A DNA stretch of 64,000 nt, taken from the NCBI RefSeq assembly GCF_021502655.1, contig NZ_JAKFFT010000005.1, positions 62,001-126,000 on the forward strand, given 5' to 3'. The notes below the pieces were generated by a model. The model was not told the DNA's origin and searched no databases. It saw only the letters and a list, made by a program, of their open reading frames with translations. The position numbers and the translations under genes were made by a program. The DNA is from Dyadobacter sp. CY347. GTDB taxonomy: Bacteria > Bacteroidota > Bacteroidia > Cytophagales > Spirosomataceae. Positions 18,622-26,089 of the stretch are shown here, in pieces (positions within the stretch are counted from its first letter, which is position 1; every line of letters starts with the position of its first letter).

Positions 18622-19461
18622 TTATTTTAAGCCGAGGGTTTTGTTGTAATACTGGACCGTCTGAATAACCGATTGCAGATTGCTCGGCTTTTCCTGGCGG
18701 TCGCGCTCGATAATGATGTGGCCGTTGAATTTTTGTCTTTCCAGCTCTTTAAACACCGCCGGAAAGTCGATTACACCGGTTCCTACCACCACATCCACAA
18801 GTTTGGGGTCATTATAAGCGGCGATGTCTTTGAGGTGGATTGCAATGATGCGGCCTTCCAGTTTTTTCAACGCTTCCACGGGTTTAATGCCGCTTTTAGG
18901 CATATGCCCAAGATCTGCACAAACGCCGAAATTCGGGTGACCTTTTAATGCGGCCAGCACGGAATCGGGATGCCAGTATGCACTTGTTCCTTTCCAATGA
19001 TTGTGAATGGCCAGTTTCACGCCATAAACGCCGGCAAGGCTGTCGAGGCTATCCCACATTTTTACAGGCGGCTCGGCAGTCACATATTTCACATTAAACT
19101 GTTTGGCAATCTCAAATTCCTTTTTCCAATCATTTACCGTCGCGCCGCCCACGAGGTAAATGCTTTCCATTTTCAAATCTGATTTATCCAGTATCGTTTT
19201 CAGTTTTGCGATCCCGGAAGGGGATAATTTCATCATGACTGAGTCCTTCAATTCCGGGCCGGCTTTGGCAAATGTGAAACCCTCCACATATTTAAGGCCG
19301 GCGCTATCGGCTTTTGCCAGTTGCCCTTCGAAAGAATATGGATTGAATGTATAGAGCGCCACACCCAGCTTCCAGTCACGAGGCCCAAAATGGCTCATTG
19401 CCATCCATGTAAAACAAACAACAAGTAGAATAGCAGATTTTAACAGTATAGATCGGGTCAT
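18622..19461 (-). CDS. Exported sugar phosphate isomerase/epimerase-like TIM barrel
   Basis: A 279-residue protein with an N-terminal export segment (about residues 7-22) and an AP-endonuclease-2-type TIM barrel. Metal-site motifs are visible: KLAIHNHW (His pair near residue 150), GVCADLGHMPKSG (Asp/His near 180), IIAIHLKDI (near 208) and IIIERD (Glu near 253). Family members isomerise or epimerise sugars, and exported ones are frequent in Bacteroidota near keto-sugar enzymes. Convergent with the DUF1080 gene, 20 bases apart. Confidence 0.85.
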   Translation of the reverse strand: MTRSILLKSAILLVVCFTWMAMSHFGPRDWKLGVALYTFNPYSFEGQLAKADSAGLKYVEGFTFAKAGPELKDSVMMKLSPSGIAKLKTILDKSDLKMESIYLVGGATVNDWKKEFEIAKQFNVKYVTAEPPVKMWDSLDSLAGVYGVKLAIHNHWKGTSAYWHPDSVLAALKGHPNFGVCADLGHMPKSGIKPVEALKKLEGRIIAIHLKDIAAYNDPKLVDVVVGTGVIDFPAVFKELERQKFNGHIIIERDRQEKPSNLQSVIQTVQYYNKTLGLK

Positions 19462-19605
19462 CGGATTAAGTTTATTTGAGTAAGCACATTCTTTGTGGTT
19501 TTTACTAGTAAGGTTGTATTCAAATATGATAATGCTTGTTTACAGCCTGCAAACCTGGTTTTGGATTAAATGCGTTTATTATGCAAGTATAAAATTATAA
19601 AATAT

Positions 19606-19637
19606 TTTGCGGTTATAAAAGTTAATTGGTACTTTTG
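19606..19637 (+). promoter_or_regulatory. Promoter of imuA (Bacteroidota type)
   Basis: TTTG at 19606-19609 and TACTTTTG at 19630-19637, exactly TAnnTTTG, separated by 20 bases. The spacing fits the -33/-7 form of primary-sigma promoters in this phylum. Transcription would begin near 19643, about 40 bases before the imuA ATG, placing the palindrome at 19647-19669 directly at the start site. Confidence 0.65.
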
Positions 19638-19646
19638 GAATCATAA

Positions 19647-19669
19647 AATTGTTACTTAAAATAACAATT
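19647..19669. promoter_or_regulatory. Perfect inverted repeat at imuA start site, candidate repressor operator
   Basis: Arms AATTGTTA (19647-19654) and TAACAATT (19662-19669) are perfect complements around a 7-base centre. The site covers positions about +4 to +26 relative to the predicted start and lies 14 bases before the imuA ATG, a repressor position. A palindrome with the same core, TTGTTA-N7-TAACAA, occurs at 48303-48321 in another promoter in this window. By analogy with other imuA genes, a LexA-like or other damage-responsive repressor is the natural candidate. Confidence 0.6.
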
Positions 19670-19683
19670 ACTCAACTTCCATC

Positions 19684-20433
19684 ATGAACCAACCGACGCC
19701 TAAAAGCGATCTTGCTAAACGGCTGCAAAAAGAGATTCTTTCTTTGCAGGGTTTTAAGACGGGTTCTGAAGGGCCACAGCGTTCATTTGATTTTGGCGCA
19801 TTGGAAACGGCCTTTCCGAACCAGGTTTTTCCAACCGGGGCGGTTCATGAGTTTTTAAGCAGCGCCAGGGAGGACGCAGCGGCGACAACCGGTTTTATGA
19901 TGGGGTTGCTGGGTAAATTATTACAAAAGGGTGGGGCGTGTCTCTGGATCAGCATGAACCGTACATTATTTCCACCGGCGATGAAATTTTTCGGCATCGA
20001 GCCGGATAAGGTTATTTTTATTGATCTGCTGAAAGAACAGGATGTATTATGGGCGGTGGAAGAATCATTGAAATGCGAAGCGCTTACTGCTGTGGTAGGA
20101 GAGCTCAACGAAATTACTTTAACCCAGTCCAGGCGACTGCAACTGGCTGTGGAACAGAGCCGCGTGACTGGCTTTCTCCATCGATGCAACCCCCGGAGCC
20201 TGAACACATTAGCTTGTGTTTCGCGATGGAAAGTGACACCCATTCCCAGTCAGCTGGAAGACGATATGCCAGGAGTAGGCTTTCCCCGCTGGCACGTCCA
20301 GCTCTTGAAAGTGCGCAACGGGGAACCCGGTGAATGGAAAATGGAATGGTCCGATGGACAGTTTAATTACTTGGAAAAAGAAGTGAAAATTGCAACTGAG
20401 TTCCGCAAATCTACTTCACCATCTGCCGCTTAA
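19684..20433 (+). CDS. imuA: ImuA, RecA-like component of the mutagenic repair complex
   Basis: A 249-residue RecA-fold protein of the Bacteroidota ImuA type: FPTGAVHEFLS near residue 55 corresponds to the ImuA entry motif, followed by GKLLQKGGACLWI and DKVIFIDLLKEQDVLWAVEE, then the strand ALTAVVGELNEI. A canonical P-loop GKT is absent, as is common in ImuA. It is thought to assist ImuB and DnaE2 in translesion synthesis after DNA damage. The gene stands alone: imuB-dnaE2 begin 4.15 kb downstream, with mostly opposite-strand genes between. Its last 23 bases overlap the 3' end of the convergent esterase gene. Confidence 0.85.
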   Translation: MNQPTPKSDLAKRLQKEILSLQGFKTGSEGPQRSFDFGALETAFPNQVFPTGAVHEFLSSAREDAAATTGFMMGLLGKLLQKGGACLWISMNRTLFPPAMKFFGIEPDKVIFIDLLKEQDVLWAVEESLKCEALTAVVGELNEITLTQSRRLQLAVEQSRVTGFLHRCNPRSLNTLACVSRWKVTPIPSQLEDDMPGVGFPRWHVQLLKVRNGEPGEWKMEWSDGQFNYLEKEVKIATEFRKSTSPSAA

Positions 20434-21280
20434 AAAATGCCCAGGTTTCTTCAAAAATGTCGAAATCGGTCAGGAATTCGTGTTTGCCGTTGATGACTTT
20501 TAATAATGTCACTTCTGGTTTTCCTTTCTTTTGATAAGTGTATTTTTCTACGGTGATATTGTTGGTTTTGTCATTATCCGGCATGATGGATTTAACCGGC
20601 TCACCACTGTAACCATCCAGCTTTGCCCAGTATTGAAATGACTGATCCGTCGCGCGTACAGTGCCAAGCGTTACCCCGGATGTTTTCACTTCGCCGCCAT
20701 CATACGGGTTGGTTTCATCCGCAGTTCCGTTGGTGATCATTACGGGCAGAGGTTTGTTCATAGCTGCACAATCCATGTTTTCATCCGTCGGAAGATTGGC
20801 GACTATAGCAGAAATCGCCCGGATTTTGTCAGGCATGGTCAGCGCCAACTTATACGACATATGCCCGCCTCCGGAAAAGCCGGTTGCAAAGACGTTTGCT
20901 TTATTAATCTTGTATTTTTCGGAAAAGAAGTCGATCATTCCGGAGAAAAACGCTTCTTCATTCAAATTTTCCTTGTTCGCAACTGCTGTTGAGGCTTTTC
21001 TGCATTCATTCCAATATCGCTTATAGCCGGCCGGATATACCAGAACCAGGTTTTCGGCCTCAGCTCTGGCCTGTAATTTTGCAGCTCTCGGCGCAAATCC
21101 CATCGGCTCACCACCCGAGCCGTGCATTAAAAAAATAAGGCTCGCGCCAGGCTTGACCTTGACTGATTTGTCATAAACAAACACGCGGTGATGGCCTTCA
21201 ATCAGCAAAGAATCGGAAACTAATTGTGCATTTGCAGTCAGCGAAATAGAAAGCAGCGTAGGAAGAATGAACTTCAACAT
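20411..21280 (-). CDS. Exported alpha/beta-hydrolase, LpqC-like esterase (PHB depolymerase/feruloyl esterase type)
   Basis: A 289-residue protein with a signal peptide (cut near TANAQ, residue 18). The fold shows LIFLMHGSGGEP (oxyanion region, residue 48), VFATGFSGGGHMSY (nucleophile Ser in GFSGGG near 140), ITNGTADETNPY (catalytic Asp region) and NGKHEFL (catalytic His near 264). This is the CE1-like/polyhydroxybutyrate depolymerase family of secreted esterases. Substrate is unknown. Convergent with imuA and overlapping it by 23 bases. Confidence 0.87.
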   Translation of the reverse strand: MLKFILPTLLSISLTANAQLVSDSLLIEGHHRVFVYDKSVKVKPGASLIFLMHGSGGEPMGFAPRAAKLQARAEAENLVLVYPAGYKRYWNECRKASTAVANKENLNEEAFFSGMIDFFSEKYKINKANVFATGFSGGGHMSYKLALTMPDKIRAISAIVANLPTDENMDCAAMNKPLPVMITNGTADETNPYDGGEVKTSGVTLGTVRATDQSFQYWAKLDGYSGEPVKSIMPDNDKTNNITVEKYTYQKKGKPEVTLLKVINGKHEFLTDFDIFEETWAFFKRQMVK

Positions 21281-21373
21281 GTTGGAAATAGGGGCTAAAA
21301 TGTTTTGCGCAAGTTACCTTTTAGCCGATATTTTCACTATAAATCCGTCAAATAAACTCAGGAAAGCCATGTA

Positions 21374-21796
21374 CTAGGCGTTTTCCAGCGCAGCAATATC
21401 AAACTTCCTCATCTGCATAAATGCCTCGATCACGCGAGGTGCCCGTTCGGGATCCGACAATAATTTGGACAGAACACTCGGCACAACCTGCCAGGACATC
21501 CCGAATTTATCATCCAGCCAGCCACATTGGTTGTATGAACCGCCTTCACCCAATTTCTCCCAGTAGTAATCGATTTCTTCCTGCGTATCACATTCAACCA
21601 CGAAAGAAGTAGCGGGCGAAAACTTATAATGCGGACCGCCGTTCAACCCCATAAATTTAAACCCATTTAGCTCAAACGTCACCACCATCGGGTTTTCGGA
21701 AGTGATTTTTGAACTTTTGAAAATAGAGCAATAGTAATCCGCAGCTTCCTTCGCATTCCCGTCATACCAAAGGCAAGGATAAAGTGGCTTGATCAT
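21374..21796 (-). CDS. VOC family protein, PhnB-like
   Basis: A 140-residue glyoxalase-fold protein of the PhnB / 3-demethylubiquinone methyltransferase-like type: CLWYDGNAKEAADYYCSIF at the start, GLNGGPHYKFSPATSF in the middle and DDKFGMSWQVVPSVL near residue 105. Members are small enzymes or binding proteins with poorly known substrates. Downstream of the AHSA1 gene on the same strand with a gap of about 93 bases, so it may be read from the ArsR promoter. A second PhnB-like gene lies at 56769. Confidence 0.87.
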   Translation of the reverse strand: MIKPLYPCLWYDGNAKEAADYYCSIFKSSKITSENPMVVTFELNGFKFMGLNGGPHYKFSPATSFVVECDTQEEIDYYWEKLGEGGSYNQCGWLDDKFGMSWQVVPSVLSKLLSDPERAPRVIEAFMQMRKFDIAALENA

Positions 21797-21889
21797 GTTT
21801 TTTGGCGTTTTAATGGTTTATACGTTGTCGTTTTACCTTATTAAGATGGAAATTGGATTTGCTACTGATCGATTGTGAATAACCTTCCT

Positions 21890-22399
21890 TCACGCTTGCA
21901 GCTTCGCAAGATACGTTTCCAACTGATCAAATGTTCCGTTGAATCCTTGGTGCATACTTTCCATAATTGATAGGTAAGTTTCTTCCTGTGCAGGTGTAGC
22001 GTTGATCGGATGACCCTGGATAGTTAATGTTGTGACGCCGTCTTTTTCTTCTAATGTAATCTTATTGGATATCTCCAGTGGAAAATCCATGGGAAAGGGT
22101 GAAGTAATGATGTTTCCTTCGGCATCGGCAAATGAGCTGATGAATTCCAGCAGATCGGCACGCTGAACGTTTTTGTATTGAAATAATCCCCACATCACAT
22201 GTCCGTTTCCTTCCATTTTGTAATGCGTGCTCCCGCCTGTCTGGAAGTCGAAACGCTCCACAGATAGCTGACTGCCAGCCGGTCCCCACCATTCCGCAAA
22301 TGCTTCGGGTGATGCAAATGCGTCGAATACAAGCGTCTTAGGCGCTCTAAACTCCCTTACAATTTTCAATCCTTCTTTTTTTGTTGTTTGCTGGTCCAT
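21890..22399 (-). CDS. AHSA1/SRPBCC domain protein
   Basis: A 169-residue START-like protein (Aha1 C-terminal family): VREFRAPKTLVFDAF, EAFAEWWGPAGSQ, GGSTHYKMEG and SMHQGFNGTFDQLETYL. Start ATG 22399 is preferred over upstream ATG 22450, because it follows the ArsR stop by one base, as expected for a coupled operon. ArsR-AHSA1 pairs are widespread: the small repressor controls a hydrophobic-ligand binding protein of unknown ligand. Cytosolic by absence of any signal peptide. Confidence 0.88.
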   Translation of the reverse strand: MDQQTTKKEGLKIVREFRAPKTLVFDAFASPEAFAEWWGPAGSQLSVERFDFQTGGSTHYKMEGNGHVMWGLFQYKNVQRADLLEFISSFADAEGNIITSPFPMDFPLEISNKITLEEKDGVTTLTIQGHPINATPAQEETYLSIMESMHQGFNGTFDQLETYLAKLQA

Positions 22400-22400
22400 A

Positions 22401-22772
22401 TTATTGATTGTTTGATTGGTTCGTGTTTGCATCTTCAATTGACTGATCATTCGACTGCATCCGGTTCAGATAGCTTCCCAAAGAATCCAATTTCTCATTC
22501 CAGAACTCTTTGTATTGATCAACCCAAGTAGACACTTCGTTTAGCCCATCCAGCTTAGCCTCGCAAAATCTTTCACGTCCTTCCTGCCGCACAACCACCA
22601 TTCCGCATTCCGTCAGGATCTTAATGTGCTGAGAGACAGCCGGTCTGCTAATGTCAAAATTGTCAGCAATAGCATTAAGATTCATAGATCTATGAGCGAT
22701 CAGGCTGATGATCTGGCGTCTTGTAGGATCTGCTATGGCTTGGAAAACATCCCTTCTTGCTTCAATAGACAT
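22401..22772 (-). CDS. ArsR-family transcriptional repressor
   Basis: A 123-residue winged-helix repressor: AIADPTRRQIISLI at residue 12, recognition helix in ISRPAVSQHIKIL and wing in RQEGRERFCEAK. There is no cysteine metal-site motif of the ArsR/SmtB kind (ELCVCDL), so it belongs to the metal-independent branch usually linked to AHSA1 proteins. It heads an operon with the AHSA1 gene one base downstream. Two copies of a palindrome built on GTAAG stand in its promoter and are probable auto-regulatory operators. Confidence 0.92.
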   Translation of the reverse strand: MSIEARRDVFQAIADPTRRQIISLIAHRSMNLNAIADNFDISRPAVSQHIKILTECGMVVVRQEGRERFCEAKLDGLNEVSTWVDQYKEFWNEKLDSLGSYLNRMQSNDQSIEDANTNQSNNQ

Positions 22773-22775
22773 ATA

Positions 22776-22793
22776 TGTAAGTATTTACTTACA
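22776..22793. promoter_or_regulatory. ArsR operator 1 (perfect palindrome)
   Basis: TGTAAGTATTTACTTACA is a perfect 8-base-arm palindrome, 4 bases upstream of the arsR ATG on the minus strand. It lies at the predicted transcription start, where bound repressor would block polymerase. Confidence 0.75.
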
Positions 22794-22825
22794 CAATATT
22801 ATATGTAAGTATTCGCTTACGCAAA
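22794..22825 (-). promoter_or_regulatory. Promoter of the arsR-AHSA1 operon
   Basis: On the minus strand TTTG (22825-22822) and TAATATTG (22801-22794, one mismatch to TAnnTTTG) are 20 bases apart. Operator 2 fills the spacer and operator 1 follows the -7 element, so the promoter is boxed in by repressor sites. Confidence 0.55.
22804..22821. promoter_or_regulatory. ArsR operator 2 (imperfect palindrome)
   Basis: TGTAAGTATTCGCTTACG repeats the left arm of operator 1 exactly and keeps a diverged right arm with the CTTAC core. Its start is 28 bases from that of operator 1, and it lies between the -33 and -7 elements. Confidence 0.65.
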
Positions 22826-22863
22826 TTTGTTTAAAAAAATTGGAGGATATTTTTTTAAATCGG

Positions 22864-23637
22864 CTATTTTAGCTTAATCAGCGGATGATTAAGCCCGTTG
22901 ATCTCGTTATTCACGATTTTATATTTGGATAGGCTTTTGAGAAGTTGGGTTAAGGTTTTGAAACCATAAGTGCGGGAATCGAAGCTTGGGTCAATTTTAC
23001 GGAGGGATGATCCTAATTTGGAAATCAGCGCTTCCTCTTCTTCGTTCGTGGATATTTCGAATGCCTTATCAATGATGGTCATATCAATTTTCGGATACTT
23101 GATCTTCGTTTCCGGCTTTTTAGCGTCCTTTTTAACTTTCTCCTGGGGCGTTACATCCACCTTTTTAATCTCTGCTTCTTCTATGATCACGTCCAATTCC
23201 TCGATCAGGTTTTCGCTGAAAGTGAAGATTTCGCATGAATTTACGAATGCAATCGGAGTGGTTTTTCTGCCGATGCCCATGACAAAAAGTCCTTCTTCTC
23301 TGATCCTTTTAGCCAAACCGGTGTAGTCGCTATCACTGGAAACGATGCAAAACCCATCCACACTTTTGCTGTGGAGGATATCCATGGCGTCGATGATGAG
23401 CGAGCTGTCGGTTGAATTTTTGCCGGTTGTGTAGGAAAATTTTTGGATCGGGCTGATCGAATGGTTGTTGACAGTTTCTTTCCAGCTATTCATGTGAGAG
23501 CTTGTCCAGTCGCCGTAAATCCTTCTTACCGTGGCTTTTCCGTACTTAGAAACTTCTTCCAGCATTTCCTTCATGAACTTTGCCTGTGCATTATCGCCAT
23601 CGATCAATACGGCAATGTTGAATTTCGTTTCGCTCAT
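22864..23637 (-). CDS. NYN-domain protein with C-terminal OST-HTH-like domain
   Basis: A 257-residue protein. Residues 1-145 are a NYN (PIN-like, LabA/DUF88) nuclease domain: AVLIDGDNAQ carries the first acidic residues, DSSLIIDAMDIL the second, and CIVSSDSDYTGLAKRIRE the third acidic pair. A Lys/Glu-rich linker (about 150-185) leads to a C-terminal helical winged domain (TYGFKTLTQLLKSLSKYKI) of the OST-HTH/LOTUS type, known to bind RNA. The combination is that of MARF1/LabA-like proteins, so RNA processing or decay is likely. It is 61 bases downstream in space from the ArsR promoter on the same strand but transcribed toward it, starting at its own promoter. Confidence 0.85.
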   Translation of the reverse strand: MSETKFNIAVLIDGDNAQAKFMKEMLEEVSKYGKATVRRIYGDWTSSHMNSWKETVNNHSISPIQKFSYTTGKNSTDSSLIIDAMDILHSKSVDGFCIVSSDSDYTGLAKRIREEGLFVMGIGRKTTPIAFVNSCEIFTFSENLIEELDVIIEEAEIKKVDVTPQEKVKKDAKKPETKIKYPKIDMTIIDKAFEISTNEEEEALISKLGSSLRKIDPSFDSRTYGFKTLTQLLKSLSKYKIVNNEINGLNHPLIKLK

Positions 23638-23707
23638 TCGTTTCGACTATTTTATGGATGATCTTGCTTGGTAAAATGGTTTTTGTGGCCTACAAGTTAA
23701 GATTATT

Positions 23708-23719
23708 TGTAAGTAAATA
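23708..23719. promoter_or_regulatory. Possible third ArsR site (half-match)
   Basis: TGTAAGTAAATA matches 12 consecutive bases of the complement of ArsR operator 1. The remaining half is degenerate (AATGACA instead of CTTACA). It lies between the divergent NYN gene and the second AHSA1 gene, 158 bases before the latter. Confidence 0.3.
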
Positions 23720-23876
23720 AATGACACCGAATGCTTTGGCAGAACATTTTAATACATGTAAACGGGCAGTTTCAGAACATATAAAAATTTTACCGAATGC
23801 CAGCAGGTAAGGTAAGAATCATCTGGCAGGGAAATTTATGATCAACTACATCAAGTATCAATTCACTTAAAGCCAA

Positions 23877-24383
23877 ATGATTATGAACACTAACCTTTTG
23901 TTGAATTTCACGGTTGACAAAGAAACTAAAAAGATCCGCGTTGAACGGGAATTTGCTGCTTCCGTGGTGAAAGTTTGGGCAGCCTGGACACAAAAAGAGC
24001 TCCTGGAACAATGGTGGGCGCCAAAGCCCTGGAAAGCCAGGACCAAAGAAATGGATTTCCGGGAAGGCGGGCATTGGTTATATGCCATGGTCGGTCCGGA
24101 AGGCGAGGAACATTGGGCGCGTACTGAATACAAATCGATCACGACGCAAAAATCCTATTCCGCTTTGGATCATTTTTGCGATGAAAACGGAACACCCAGT
24201 GATTTTCTCCCAGGCTCGCAATGGCTCTTATCTTTTAATGAAAATAACAGCAACACGATCGTGGATGTTTTAATAACATTCAACGAACTTTCCGATCTGG
24301 AAAAACACCTGGAAATGGGTTTCAAAGAAGGTTTCCTGATGGCATTCGAAAACCTCGATGAAGTGCTGGAATCGCAGCAGTAA
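23877..24383 (+). CDS. AHSA1/SRPBCC domain protein, second copy
   Basis: A 168-residue cytosolic START-like protein: IRVEREFAASVVKVWAAW, ELLEQWWAPKPWKART, DFREGGHWLYAMVGPEG, and a C-terminal helix ending FENLDEVLESQ. It is a different subfamily from the AHSA1 protein at 21890 (ELLEQWWAPKPW type). Start is ATG 23877; a second ATG two codons later is equally possible. Monocistronic, followed by a strong terminator. A half-match to the ArsR operator lies upstream. Confidence 0.87.
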   Translation: MIMNTNLLLNFTVDKETKKIRVEREFAASVVKVWAAWTQKELLEQWWAPKPWKARTKEMDFREGGHWLYAMVGPEGEEHWARTEYKSITTQKSYSALDHFCDENGTPSDFLPGSQWLLSFNENNSNTIVDVLITFNELSDLEKHLEMGFKEGFLMAFENLDEVLESQQ

Positions 24384-24404
24384 CAAACCTATATCTGTTC
24401 AGAA

Positions 24405-24441
24405 GCTCCTCAATCGGCATATCCGGTTGAGGGGCTTTTTT
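24405..24441 (+). terminator. Rho-independent terminator after the AHSA1 gene
   Basis: Stem GCTCCTCAATCGG / CCGGTTGAGGGGC (13 pairs, two of them G-U) with a 5-base loop, followed by six T. It separates the AHSA1 gene from imuB, so imuB must have its own promoter in 24442-24586. Confidence 0.85.
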
Positions 24442-24586
24442 GTTGATTACTACCAAAAGAAAAAAGAGAAAATCCTTGCGACTGTTCGTTAGATTTGATA
24501 TCATTGTGACCAAATAATAGATATCTATAATATCATTCATATATTAAATTGTTGAAAAACAAATGATTATGTGATAAACTACAATT

Positions 24587-26086
24587 ATGCATCAGCGCTT
24601 TGCAAACATATGGTTCCGACATTTAATCACCGACTGGGTCGTTAGTGAACGTCCTGAACTTGCAGGCGAGCAGTTTGTTTTGGCGGCACCAGAGCGTGGG
24701 AGAATGGTGGTTAGAGCAGCAAGCCCGAAAGCTATTGAAAGCGGAATCGTGATGGGAATGGTTGCTGCGGATGCCAGGGCTCTTTTTCCTGCTTTGGAAG
24801 TGATTAATGATGATCCCGGGAAGGCAGCCGAGTTGCTGAACGGGCTGGCGGAATGGTGCATACGCTTCACGCCCATTGTCGCGGTTGACCCTCCTGACGG
24901 CCTGATCCTGGACATTACAGGCTGTGCGCATCTGTGGGGAGGTGAACGGGCTTATTTAAAGGATATTATTAAAAGGCTTCGGCACAAGGGATATGATGTA
25001 AGCGCCGCTATTGCGGATACGATTGGCTCGGCTTGGGCGGTTGCACATTATGGTCAGGATAAGCGCATTGTGCCGCCGCTTTCGCTGTCGGAAGCATTGT
25101 TGCCGTTGCCCCCCGCCGCATTGCGGCTCGAAGCGCCGGTTTTGGAACGCATGCATAAACTTGGGTTCTATCAGATCCGTGACTTTATCAAAATGCCGCG
25201 TTCGGTTCTGCGCAGGCGCTTTGGGCAAACGCTTCTGGATCGTTTGGATCAGGCTTTTGGACATGCGATAGAGGTTATTCAATCGGTTAAACCAGCGGTT
25301 CCATACCAGGAAAGGTTACCTTGTATGGAACCGATTGTAACGGCAATCGGGATTCAGATCGCTTTAAAGCGACTTCTGGAAATCATATGCCGCCGTCTGG
25401 TCAAGGAAGGAAAAGGCTTACGGACAGCTGTTTTTACGGGATATCGCGTGGACGGGAAAATAGTGCAGATTGACATTGTAACAAACCGCGGATCATTCCA
25501 TGTAATGCATCTTTTTAAGCTTTTTGAGCTGAAAATATCCACCATCAGGCCGGGAATGGGTATCGAGTTGTTTGTGTTGGAAGCCCCGGTTACCGAAGAT
25601 GTTACCGAGGTTCAGGAGAAGCTTTGGAATACAGAGGCGGGTTCGGAAAATGTAAACCTGGTCGAGTTGCTGGACAGGCTTGCAGGCAGGGCAGGGATGG
25701 GGACAATCCACCGGTATCTTCCGGATGAACATTACTGGCCGGAAAGATCCGTTAGAATCGCTGCTTCACTGGTGGAAACGCCCCAAACCGCCTGGCGTGT
25801 TGACAGGCCGAGGCCGATCACTTTATTGGCCAAACCACAAGTGATCGATGTGGCTGTGCCTGTGCCGGATTATCCGCCTGTCCTGTTCAAGTTTAAAGGA
25901 ATAGTGCATTACATGAAACGGGCCGACGGCCCGGAGCGCATTGAAAGGGAATGGTGGCTGGAACAAGGCATGCATCGGGATTACTATTGTGTTGAAGATC
26001 AGGATGGTGCGCGATTCTGGATTTTCAGGCTCGGGCATTATGATCATGAAGGTTCCCAGTGGTTTATCCATGGTTTTTTTGCTTAA
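24587..26086 (+). CDS. imuB: ImuB, Y-family DNA polymerase-like adaptor
   Basis: A 499-residue protein with the Y-family polymerase layout: palm/fingers (1-170), thumb (LGFYQIRDFIKMPRSVLRRRFG near 190-210) and little-finger-like region (230-360), then a C-terminal tail. The catalytic acids expected of an active polymerase are missing: the first site reads FANIWFRHLITDW with no DxD, and the SIDE motif is replaced by AVDPPDGLILDITG. This matches known ImuB proteins, which act as non-catalytic hubs joining ImuA, DnaE2 and the sliding clamp. dnaE2 begins 3 bases after its stop, so the two are one operon. imuA is 4.15 kb upstream. Confidence 0.9.
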   Translation: MHQRFANIWFRHLITDWVVSERPELAGEQFVLAAPERGRMVVRAASPKAIESGIVMGMVAADARALFPALEVINDDPGKAAELLNGLAEWCIRFTPIVAVDPPDGLILDITGCAHLWGGERAYLKDIIKRLRHKGYDVSAAIADTIGSAWAVAHYGQDKRIVPPLSLSEALLPLPPAALRLEAPVLERMHKLGFYQIRDFIKMPRSVLRRRFGQTLLDRLDQAFGHAIEVIQSVKPAVPYQERLPCMEPIVTAIGIQIALKRLLEIICRRLVKEGKGLRTAVFTGYRVDGKIVQIDIVTNRGSFHVMHLFKLFELKISTIRPGMGIELFVLEAPVTEDVTEVQEKLWNTEAGSENVNLVELLDRLAGRAGMGTIHRYLPDEHYWPERSVRIAASLVETPQTAWRVDRPRPITLLAKPQVIDVAVPVPDYPPVLFKFKGIVHYMKRADGPERIEREWWLEQGMHRDYYCVEDQDGARFWIFRLGHYDHEGSQWFIHGFFA

Positions 26087-26089
26087 AAT

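Noticed and set aside
24549..24562. TTGTT-N4-AACAA before imuB as a copy of the imuA operator
   Set aside because: The core arms are similar but the spacing is 5 bases shorter than in imuA and the 48-kb site, half a helical turn, so the same dimer is unlikely to bind both.
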